Notes under the pieces: model-generated | Told to the model about the DNA's origin: nothing | What the model saw: the letters and a program-made list of their open reading frames with translations, nothing else | The model's database searches: none | Source of the DNA: Temnopleurus reevesii | Lineage: Eukaryota; Echinodermata; Echinoidea; Temnopleuroida; Temnopleuridae | Assembly (NCBI GenBank): GCA_036244855.1 | Contig: BQKZ01005624.1 | Location: 1 to 14,690, forward strand | Reading direction: 5' to 3' | Length of the DNA: 14,690 bases | Made by a program: the position numbers and the translations under genes | Part shown: in pieces, positions 6,782 to 14,690 of the stretch | How the letters are laid out: every line of letters starts with the position of its first letter | How positions within the stretch are numbered: position 1 is the stretch's first letter

Positions 6782-7899
6782 CTTTAATACAATGTAATAT
6801 TAATGTCCATATTTAAACAATGATATTAATGATAAAAGTAATATTTCTGTAGCGCCTAATGCAATGCTTCTTTACAAGCGTAACCAAAGTCAGTATGATT
6901 TTCATCTGGACTGTCTGTTTATAGGATTAAGATGCATAGCAAAAATCTTATACGAAAAACGATCCACAATTGCATATCCTCAATCGAGCATTGTACAGTG
7001 CAGCTATTTTGATAGATTAAAAGTCCTCACTGTCCCAGACTTCAGTTGAACGTCAACAAATCATTTAAAGAAATTATAACCAAATGTTTCCAACTATACA
7101 AAGGGTTCCTTTAGCATTTAACTTTTGTAATATTTTATATCATTTTTATCTTGTGTAGAAACACATCTATGGAGTCTTTGTTTAAATTTCATGTACACTG
7201 TCCATATGGCAATCTGGTTAACGTAATGAGTTTTGAAAATGCAGATTTTCTTGCTGCCCTGGAAATTTCAATGAATATTGATCATTGTGGTAAGGAGGTA
7301 CGGCTTGACTCACGACCAGTTTCTGATTCATTCCTGTTTATAATGCAATGGATTCAGTTAAAAAAAAAAGGCAGAGTTCATTTGACTGGGTTCTAAAGGC
7401 TTCATGTAGGATGATATATTTGCTCATGAGTTTTTGATGTTTGTTCCATGTGGTGTGGCAGGATTAGCACAATTGTCAAAATAAATATTGGGCAGCATTT
7501 TGCTATTGTGAAGATATCCTTGGCAAATAGATCATGAAAGTTCTTGAGAAACTTTGAGGAATCAACAAAATGTCTTGTGAAATAAAAAGTATCTTTGCTG
7601 CAAAAATTACCGGAACCCAAAATGTATGACTGCATCTTTATTTTTATGATGTTACAGAGTTCCTCACAATTTGAATAAATGGTGTGTTACACATCCTTTT
7701 TTAATTCAATCCATATGTTCCAAATGTGAAATGTACATGAATGTTACAGACATATGTTCACTCAGGTAGTGTAGGAAGGGTTCTTAGTAGTTAGACGATG
7801 CCTCATCTTCTGAGCTGCAGTATTGTGTTACCAGCTTGTTATCAGATGGACCTGGCAGGGGTGAATTCTGTAGCTTTTGCATGCACTAGGCATTTAGGA
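6782..7899. other. Intron remainder without a supported gene
   Basis: AT-rich. The stretch 6815-6880 (TAATATTTCTGTAGCGCCTAATGC) has the look of an old minus-strand retroelement tail, but weakly. Open frames at 7151-7396 on the plus strand and 7402-7635 on the minus strand show no recognisable domain, no paired splice sites in matching phase and no family resemblance. Confidence 0.45.
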
Positions 7900-7960
7900 A
7901 TAATAATAATAATAATAATAGATGCAATTTATATAGCGCACGTGAATATAAATCGTAATT
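7900..7960 (-). mobile_element. LINE 3'-tail relic with (TAA)n
   Basis: (ATA/TAA)n at 7900-7920 is followed by GATGCAATTTATATAGCGCA. Read on the minus strand this is TGCGCTATATAAATTGCATC followed by (TTA)n. This is the same arrangement as the LINE tail at 6154-6196 (ATGCGCTATATAAAAG then (ATT)n), so it is probably a minus-strand insertion of a related element. The upstream limit of the element (higher coordinates) cannot be set. Confidence 0.5.
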
Positions 7961-8097
7961 GTGTATGGCAAAGTGTGTACCAACGAGATGTGATTTATTG
8001 CAAAATGAATGGTATCTCCTTATATTACATGGTGAAGATGATGACTCAAGTAGTAATCATTATACATTTTTAATACTTAAAATTTTTTTATCCTCAG

Positions 8098-8542
8098 GAG
8101 CGTAAGGAGGCAATACTGCAGAAATCTCGGGACAGGGAGGAGTCCTCTCACACATCAAGAGAGAAACGCCGGTCATGGAGTGCCTTTGGCGCCCGGGAGA
8201 GCCCCTCCCCTATCCCCAGCGCCTCGACACCCCGCGGCCGGAGCACGGACCGCACTCCCCCAAAGAGCCGGACCTCCAATCTGAGCAGCTCCAAACACCT
8301 GTCCAGCTCCGTCTCCAACATCTACCAGCGCTCGGTCAAGCTGGTGAGGCTGGGCCCCAACGAGGATGACTGGTTTCAGATGTATGTGCCGGAGAAAAGT
8401 AAGAAGAAGCCCAGCTCGCCCGGCAGCGCAGCGGTGTCACCGCCGGGGAGCGGGGCAGCGGGGCCTGCGGATACTGCTCGTTCGCCTGTCGGTGCATTAC
8501 GCTCATCACCTAGCCACTACCGGTCCACCCCAAACCTTGCAT
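8098..8542 (+). CDS. MAP7/ensconsin-like gene, large GC-rich exon (end of MT-binding helix and S/P/R-rich linker)
   Basis: A 445-nt exon with acceptor TTTTTTTATCCTCAG and donor GTAAGC, entering in phase 0 and leaving in phase 1. The first residues, ERKEAILQKSRDRE, complete the helix from the preceding exon and match the ERHEA-type end of the MAP7 microtubule-binding region. REKRRSWSAFGARE follows, taking the place of the RWSWGG motif. Next comes a basic S/T/P-rich stretch with SSSKHLSSSVSNIYQRSVKL, similar in character to the KRLSSS segment of MAP7 proteins, then a less familiar LGPNEDDWFQMYVPEKSKKK, and finally a P/G/A/S-rich tail ending RSTPNLA. The exon is markedly richer in G+C than the flanking introns. 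The linker is a typical disordered, probably phosphorylated region; that is inference. The following exon was not identified. Confidence 0.85.
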
Positions 8543-9469
8543 GTAAGCTAACTAAACACCTCTTTCCATCCTCTATCCTCTCTTCCCATTAATCTAATAC
8601 ATCCTGGTAGAGTTTTACATTTTAGGGTAGCTTGGGCTCCTCTAGATATGGAGGTATCACTTGAATAGAAAGATAAAATTATTGTTCCAGGCTTGATCTG
8701 ATAGAGTCATTTCGAGAAACCAAGTGGAAATGGGAATAAGTTTTCCTCTTGAACTATGATTTTTACCCTTTCCACGTATAGAAAATATGAAGAAAAAAAT
8801 GTATCGTACTACCAACCTAAATTTGTTGGTCATGAATTTTTTTCATAATTTTTTAAATTCAATTTACAATAAATTATTAATTATATCTTTGCAGCCATCA
8901 AGCTGTCATATTGTAAAATTGATATGTGGAATATACGAACTGTCTGAACATTTTTTTTAATGTGCGACACACAGTCTAAAAATGGGATATACATCAGTGA
9001 TTAGTACACCTTTTTTGGTTAACAAGTGTTTGATACTATCCATTCAAGAAGTTAATTGACTCTGGAACACTTTTTCACTGAATTAAAAAATAACATTTTC
9101 AGGATTCACTCTGAAATCACCACAAACACAAGTGCACATGTCATTACAGAATTTTCACTCCAGACATTTTCATTGTCAGTCTGTAAGTTAACAATGCAAC
9201 CAAACAATTTCTGATGGTATTGTAAAAAAATAATTCTGCACAAATGTGTAAGTGTTGTCAGGAATTGAACAAATGATCATCACTTTCTACATGACATTTG
9301 TGCGAAAAATGATAGAAAAACAGATTCGTTTGGTTGCATTTTTCGTTAAACACATCTCTTGGCTTTACTCAGTCCTCAGATATTCATGTATCAGAAATTG
9401 TTTTGAATTTGACATATGAATATGGTATATTATGTCCATGCTATATCACAAATAAGGGTTAATTTACAG
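8543..9469. other. Intron, no supported gene
   Basis: AT-rich non-coding sequence. An acceptor-like TTATATCTTTGCAG at 8881-8894 would join in phase to the preceding exon, but it reads only 16 whole codons before a TGA at 8945-8947. It could therefore serve at most as an alternative last exon, with no obvious AATAAA close behind. Confidence 0.5.
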
Positions 9470-9478
9470 TGCTCGCAG
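9470..9478 (+). other. Candidate 9-nt microexon or recursive splice site
   Basis: TTAATTTACAG is followed by TGCTCGCAG and then GTAAGG. Used as an exon, the nine bases add three codons and preserve phase 1 to 1 after the exon ending at 8542. Alternatively the GCTCGCAG/GTAAGG junction is a back-to-back acceptor and donor, the arrangement of a recursive-splicing ratchet point in a long intron. The polypyrimidine tract is poor, and such matches arise by chance in several kb of intron. Confidence 0.2.
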
Positions 9479-11032
9479 GTAAGGATGATTGTACTTAGCT
9501 TCTGTCAATTTTCTCAATTTTTTTAATCATTCATTTCAAAGGTAAGATAAATTTTTAAGTTTTATTCCTTTCTTATGGCTCTAAAGCATCTGTGTCACGT
9601 GACTTGATTTTCATCAATTTGATTATATAAAATTTAATTTTTAAAAGCTCAGTATTGATCATTATAAGTCATTCATTCAAGTCATTTATTCAAGCCATTT
9701 GCTTGCTCATTTTATCCAATTATAGCATGAAATTTGGTTGTATGTTTCCCCCTTTTGTCCTTATGTTTTGGAAGTATTCTCCACTGAGAATCTCAAAATA
9801 TCTTATTTTAATTTACCAGATTTAAACCCCTTAATATCGTGCTAAGTGTAGAATTATCTGTTCTGGTGCCTGTGTTTAAGAATAATTTTGCACTTTATTT
9901 TTTATCTTCAATACATATTTTGCCATCAATTTGCAATTATTATTTTCTGTGATCTTTAAATGTTTCTTCTGCCCCCTGATCTCATTTGAATATTTTTTTT
10001 GGAAGGAAAACTTTGCTGAAATGGGCAAAGAGCATGAAATAGCCACCCTTTTTTTCTGTCTTGCTGTTTCAGAAAATCCTGGCGAATTCATTTTTTTTAT
10101 TTCACTTTTTAAGGAATTATTTTACCTTTTCCCTTTTATTTCTGCTCATGCTCTCCTGTTATCTTCAAACTTGTGTTTATCATTTGGATTTTTAATATCT
10201 ATCGTGTTCCCAAAACCAGTTTGTGCTACAATTTGTGAATCCATTTTAAATTTTTTATGCCCTATTTTGCCACAGATTATCAAACCTATATTTGAATGGG
10301 AATACATTCTTATGATAATACTCAAGCCAGACAGGGTCCCATCTGAAATTGTTCTTTTGTGATAAGCATGAGAAGAACATTTAAACGTGTATTGATGGCT
10401 AGTTGTCCAAATAGATAAGGCAAATTTTTGTTCAGCCTGGGCTCTCAGTAGACTTTATGTCAACATCTGGTATTTATTAAATGGCGCCCTCTTCAGGCCT
10501 AGTAATGACCAGTTCAGGCACCTCAGAGAGATTTTCATAGACAGGGAATAGTATAGAAGAATAAACGGGTGACAAAGAAACATGCACGATTGAAAGGAAA
10601 AATGAAGCTATATAGTACAGTACAATAGGACAGATAGATATTAATAATTTTTTAATTGTAAGATTATTTTAAAGAGATTCACTTTATGTAGGATAGATGG
10701 AAATCTGGAGTAGTGCCTAAATTTGCACTGATGAAATTCTTGCAATTAATGGACACTTCTTAATTTAGAAAGAGCATTAGAAGTTCAATCTTGATTATAT
10801 TTCTTTTCCGTGATTGTTGGTACTTGTACTGGAATGTACATTCCCTCAAATAGATAGTGATTTTTATAAAAGTGTCGATAGATTATTATATATTTGCGAG
10901 ATAATAATGGTTTGGGTTCTGAGGACTGAAAAAGTGAAGCCAAATTTTGCAACCAAACAACACATCATGAATTAAAATCAGGGGGCCTGTAAAATATAAA
11001 GGGCTATGTTTTAGTGCTATTGAAATTATCTA

Positions 11033-11033
<1 letters not shown>
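9479..11033. other. Long non-coding stretch, probable intron
   Basis: I find no exon with family resemblance. The longest open frame in the window (plus strand, 9931-10362, 143 codons) lies here. Its product is dominated by F, L, I and S, and it has no recognisable motif, consistent with pyrimidine-rich AT-rich DNA. No element ends could be paired. Confidence 0.45.

Positions 11034-11062
<29 letters not shown>
11034..11062. repeat. (ATT)n microsatellite
   Basis: About nine uninterrupted ATT units. The preceding sequence does not show the GCGCTATATAA block of the LINE tails in this window, so it is scored as a simple repeat rather than an element tail. Confidence 0.9.
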
Positions 11063-11063
<1 letters not shown>

Positions 11064-12715
11064 AAGCTTATCCGTTCTTCAGATTTGAAACACAATATGC
11101 ATTTCCTCAATCAATAAGTTGAGTTTCAACAATTTCTATTTTAACTATAATATGATAGTAATGTTTAATCAGTCACAAATTGTTTTGTTCACATTGTATG
11201 TTAATATTTTACCAAAGAAGGGATGCTTGGTTTTACAATTGAATTATACATGTAGATTCCATCAATATAATTAAACTTTCAAAATCTACAGATTTGTAAT
11301 GCCAATCAAAGGCCAATATCAATATTGATTAAAAGAAGTTATGCATTTCTTCCCCATATTGTGGTACTAAGTTAATAGGCCATATCATTGTGGTTTGGAT
11401 TTATTATTTGACAAACAATATTTAATCAGCAAAGAACAAATTTACTGCCCATTGATGAAAAAAGTACTGGGATCAACCTCAGTTTGTCCGGTTTGTGCTT
11501 ATGAATATCTGACCTTTCCTTAGTGAAATATCAGAGAAAGAAAAAAAGGGAAAGAGAGGGGAGAGAAATCTTGGAACTGTGCTTTACACACATAGAAATC
11601 TCAAGTTCAGGGCAACTTTTAAACATGTTTAGAAATAGAAAACCATATCTTGCACCATTCGATGCTCATTTTGCCATGGAATTTTATAGTCATAAATTCA
11701 GAAGGTTCCACTGAGCTAAATGAAGCATAACTTTTCCACTGTTTTTCCTATCTTAGCTTTCTTTTCTAAATGAGACTTACGGTGCAGAAGAAAAAGTGTA
11801 GAATCAATTTCAATCATAACGTTCATTGATTTTTTTGTACCAGAACGAGAATTCCAAATACTGTAGCTTCCATAAACTTTGTGACAAATTTCTTATTTTT
11901 GTTAGGCCATACACATACATGTAGGTTAACATCCCATACCACTTGCACCCATTGTCTACCCCTATCTCCCAAAACCTCTTGCTTTCCAAGCCCTAAAAAG
12001 CTAGAGTCCTGCACAGAAACTTGGCTGCCAAACTGCTTGTCAAATGAATGTTGTTTTGAGACCAAAAGCTATGCATGGACAAGTGTGAAATTAGTTTTGG
12101 CACCAAGAATGCGAAGGTTGGTTTCGTTTGTGATAAGGCATAATTTATAGTTATTTTTCTGCATAAAATGTCTTGTGAGTGGATTGTCTGCTGCATGCAG
12201 CCCCAAAGTAATAACATGTTATGCTTGAAATAGAATTAATTGTGGTTGTAGATCTGTTTGTGCCTTGTTTGAATTGATGCATATTGCTGTAAAAAGTACT
12301 AGAAGTTGTGAAGTTGGCATGATTCTTTCAAACAATCGTATGCTATATTGGTGTGCTTTATATGAGTCCTACATGTACATAATATGTGCGCTTTATATGC
12401 ATGGACTCCAGAATACAAGAGTGTTCAGAAATTTGAATCTTGGAACTCATTTACGATGGACTATTTTTATTTTTAATGCAGCGTAGTATCATACAAATTT
12501 GTTTTCATCCAGTGTATGACAGTACTGATGCAGTACATGCAGCCAAATATTTGAACATGATTTTCCCTTCAAGTAGGCACCTTCATGGTTTCTTGTTTCA
12601 GTGCCCATTTGGATATAAACTTAAAATTACACTCTTCAGAAGACCCTCAAACATGCTGGTCACAGTTATATCTTATTCCATACCTTCACCAACCATCACT
12701 TCACGACATTATTCT
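11063..12715. other. Long non-coding stretch, probable intron
   Basis: No supported gene. Near 11511-11523 a good acceptor (GACCTTTCCTTAG) precedes a short K/R/E-rich frame, but there is no convincing donor and the composition is a purine run. Several short overlapping frames on both strands between 11823 and 12720 have no family resemblance. Confidence 0.45.
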
Positions 12716-12744
12716 AGTTGAGGACTCTGTGTTCTAATAGCACC

Positions 12745-12913
12745 CTCTGCACATTCTCTTTCCCTGAACACACAGGGACTACACGGCATTCAACGACAGA
12801 GTCTCACATACCCTCCAATCACGCCTCCACTTTGTGCGATAAGCAATGTATTTAGGACTCTGTTGAACGCTGTATATATTCGCTGTGTGTTCAGGGCAAG
12901 ATAATCGGCAGAG
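12745..12913. repeat. Large imperfect palindrome, about 58-bp arms
   Basis: The outer arms 12745-12775 and 12883-12913 match in inverted orientation at 27 of 31 positions, including a perfect 14-bp CCCTGAACACACAG. The inner arms match again (GCATTCAACGACAGAGTC at 12786-12803 against GACTCTGTTGAACGC at 12856-12870, with a 3-nt bulge). The loop is about 52 bp. There is no coding capacity. It looks like a fold-back or MITE-type element, and it abuts the (TAA)n tail of the neighbouring LINE fragment. Confidence 0.65.
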
Positions 12914-13199
12914 ATAATAATAATAATGATAATATACTGTACGTATAACGCGCATGTCACACAATTGTCTCTATGCGCTGATTATGAGAGATGGAAAGAG
13001 AAACAGTAACTTTAATAGTACATGTAATGACTAAGCGTGCCCAGCAAAGAATCACTAAATATTATACACATTGTACTCAACATTAGAAGACTTTCTTAAA
13101 TAGGTGTGTCTTTAGACGCGCTTTAAAATTGTCAACAGTGTCTGAATTCTTGACATCATTTGGCAGTTTATTCCAAAGTTCTGCTTTGGAACAGAGTCC
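12914..13199 (-). mobile_element. Minus-strand LINE 3' end with RT C-terminus
   Basis: On the minus strand from 13199 down to the TAA at 13083-13085 there are 38 open codons: GLCSKAELWNKLPNDVKNSD, then DNFKARLKTHLFKKVF. This again fits the LWN-x-LP ... FK-x(2)-LKTHLF terminus of CR1/L2/Jockey-like reverse transcriptases. A 3' UTR follows with AGCGCATAGAGACAATTGTG and GCGCGTTATACG blocks, then (TTA)n at about 12914-12930. The UTR blocks are related to those of the plus-strand LINE at 6121-6196. The frame is interrupted by TGA just upstream of the open part, so only the terminus survives. Confidence 0.7.
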
Positions 13200-13205
13200 T
13201 CAACT

Positions 13206-14229
13206 GGACTATCACTGGATGTATTACTGTTGCTGTGTAATGCCACATGTTGAGCACATGGGGGTTAATTGGCCCCAGTCAACAAACGCGGAGCAGCGGG
13301 AGTGTGATATCATGTAGCAACGGACTCACTTTAATTGAAGTCTGACAAATATCATCTGCCTGTCAAGCTATTCCAAACTGGAAAAACATTTCTAAGCAAT
13401 CAAAAATTTCTTTAACAAAAATATAAAGAGATGACTGATATAATGAAAAATGTGATGTAGATTGTAATCATTATTTTAGAAAAAAAATTCTGCCTTGTTT
13501 TTATCCATTCACATGTACATGGTTTTACATTTTTTTCTCGCATTGCTCAAAGTTTTTTTTTCTTGGGGGGTGATGAGATAACCACCATTACATGTTGATG
13601 TTGGAAAATTTAAATTCTTTAGAAATACTAGGAAAATTGTGAACATGTCTGCATGATTTTAAAATTGAGGTCGAAGTATAGCTCATCATAAATTATACTA
13701 CACCTTGTAATTTCCAGGTTTCAGTTTTGATCGGAAAGTTATCATACACCAAGCTGAACTTTGATTTGAACTCTCAGATACAGTATCAGAGTTATTCTCG
13801 ATTATTAAACTCGGCCATGTACATGTACATGTATTATGCTATTCCAGGAATGCATTTTTATAAAAACAAAAATGCCATGCTAATACATGTATGAATCTCA
13901 GTTTGTTATACATCCCTTTACACTGTAAAACCTTTTACACTTTGAATCCAAAATTGTTTTGACTTCATTCATCACTTGAAAAGGATTGCATAGATTTTGT
14001 GAATTAGTACTTTTTACAGAAGGGTTTTGCCGCTTCGAAAGATAATTTGTGACAAGAATCGCTCATAGCACCTTCAGATGTACCAATAATGTAACAATGA
14101 ACAAATAATTCAGCCTGATAAGTGCAATGGCTACACACAACATGAAAAATATGATACTTTGCTTGAGGCAAGCAAATATAGTTATATTGATAACAAATAA
14201 TAGGCAAAATATAAGTCAAGAATACATAC
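13206..14229. other. Non-coding stretch with short simple repeats
   Basis: AT-rich with T8 and G6 runs near 13550-13570 and a short ACATGT-type tandem repeat near 13817. No supported exon on either strand. Confidence 0.45.
13816..13832. repeat. Short (ATGTAC)n tandem repeat
   Basis: CATGTACATGTACATGTA can be read directly. ACATGT-rich short repeats are scattered elsewhere in the window (near 12370, 13512, 13888 and 14230) and are common in several marine invertebrate genomes. Confidence 0.75.
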
Positions 14230-14404
14230 ATGTACAGCTTCACTCAGTGTCTTGAAAATATGGTACGCCAATCCAGGAGAAACCTTCTTCCCATCTTGCA
14301 ACTTGAATGCGTTGACAGGAATTTTCACTTTGAACTTGTGAAAAGGTGCTCGCAGTTTACGAGAATATGAACTTTCCAGTGAATATTTCATACTTGTCAA
14401 AGAT
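14230..14404 (-). CDS. Possible exon of an unidentified minus-strand gene
   Basis: Reading the minus strand, CCCAATTCAATATCAG is a fair acceptor ending at 14405. It is followed by 175 nt open in one frame and then GTATGT, a common donor form, at 14224-14229. The product reads SLTSMKYSLESSYSRKLRAP, then FKVKIPVNAFKLQDGKKVSP and GLAYHIFKTLSEAVH. Composition and lack of low complexity look like real coding sequence. The FKV...GKKVSPGL pattern faintly recalls ASH/MSP-type beta-sandwich domains of ciliary proteins (HYDIN, CFAP or DLEC1-like), but that is a guess and the usual V-x-F-x-P end is absent. A non-coding open frame is the alternative. Confidence 0.35.
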
Positions 14405-14690
14405 CTGATATTGAATTGGGAGTGGTGCATGGACATAACTATAGTGATTTCCATGCATAATTGATTTCATAATCCCAATATAAATACACCCCTCATTCAA
14501 AATCCAAGTTCCAATATCCCCAAATCTGTATCAATCGAGGAACTTTTATATCTGGTGCCAAAACCTAAACACGACTTCCATTCATCCCAGCAGACACAAT
14601 TCTGCTGTTCAAACATATTTCACGAAGCATTCATTGGACTAGAAAATCTCGGAACACAATGCTAAGTACATTCATAAGAAAGCTTTACCT
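14405..14690. other. Right edge, flank or intron of the possible minus-strand gene
   Basis: No open frame of note. The last bases, read on the minus strand, begin AGGTAAAG, which has the form of an exon-donor boundary. An exon of the minus-strand gene could therefore end just outside or at the window edge. This is a weak hint only. Confidence 0.25.

Larger units (their letters stand above)
12716..13205. repeat. Composite region bounded by a 15-bp inverted repeat
   Basis: AGTTGAGGACTCTGT at 12716-12730 is exactly inverted at 13191-13205. A third, partial copy (AGGACTCTGTTGAAC) lies at 12854-12868 in the palindrome. The interval encloses the palindrome and the LINE fragment. This could reflect insertion of one element into another or a rearranged, inverted LINE 5' segment. 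The age and order of events cannot be read from one copy. Confidence 0.45.

Noticed and set aside
6815..6880. Possible third minus-strand LINE tail (TGTAGCGCCTAATGC after AT-rich sequence)
   Set aside because: Only a short GCGC core is shared and there is no clear trinucleotide tail, so it is too weak to call.
7151..7635. Plus-strand and minus-strand open frames of about 80 codons
   Set aside because: No domain, no phase-matched splice sites and no repeat relationship to the neighbouring array could be seen.
9931..10362. 143-codon plus-strand open frame, the longest in the window
   Set aside because: The product is dominated by F, L, I and S with no recognisable motif or paired splice sites. 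AT-rich, pyrimidine-rich DNA readily gives such frames.
11524..11714. Good acceptor (GACCTTTCCTTAG) before a K/R/E-rich frame that would join the 8542 exon in phase
   Set aside because: The charged residues come from a purine run. The frame loses this character after about 20 codons, and no convincing donor follows.
12440..12721. 93-codon plus-strand open frame ending near the composite repeat
   Set aside because: No motif or matching splice phase. Several overlapping frames in the area are of similar length, so it is probably chance.

Overview
This is AT-rich, intron-dominated eukaryotic DNA. No tRNA, rRNA, CRISPR array, operon or bacterial-type gene is visible. Canonical GT-AG exons, short truncated LINE 3' ends with (ATT)n tails, MITE-like inverted repeats, minisatellites and ACATGT-type short repeats suggest a marine invertebrate. 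An echinoderm such as a sea urchin is my best guess, but a mollusc, hemichordate or amphioxus cannot be excluded from sequence alone.

The backbone is part of one plus-strand gene. Three exons join with matching phases: 2246-2344 (phase 1 to 1), 4584-4738 (1 to 0) and 8098-8542 (0 to 1). Together they encode about 233 residues: an acidic S/T-rich stretch, a highly charged K/R/E/Q helix, and a basic S/P/R-rich linker. The order and motifs (EEREER-like start, RRQAVEERRRQ, ERKEAILQKSRDRE, a RWSW-like RRSWS, then an SSS-rich segment) match the N-terminal microtubule-binding half of the MAP7/ensconsin family. The first exons and the C-terminal kinesin-binding half are not recognised in the window.

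The introns show repeated partial duplication of the gene's own exons. Exon 2246-2344 is followed by two further copies (to about 2792) and by more decayed half-copies out to about 3800. A 105/117-bp minisatellite with internal dyad symmetry (about 2890-3580) lies among these. The coiled-coil exon 4584-4738 is followed by at least six further 225-250-bp units, plus a truncated last one, out to about 6781. The second copy (4902-4988) keeps an open frame, a phase-compatible AG and an intact donor. It differs from the parent only by synonymous changes, so it is a candidate cassette exon. The later copies are progressively broken.

Transposon relics are scattered through the introns: a 164-bp MITE-like element (4144-4307), a 449-bp insertion containing a LINE reverse-transcriptase C-terminus (5936-6384), a related minus-strand LINE 3' end (12914-13199) beside a large imperfect palindrome (12745-12913), and a LINE-tail relic (about 7900-7960). 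The stretch 8543-12715 holds no convincing gene, only a possible 9-nt microexon or recursive splice site at 9470-9478. At the right edge a minus-strand open stretch (14230-14404) may be an exon of a different, unidentified gene.
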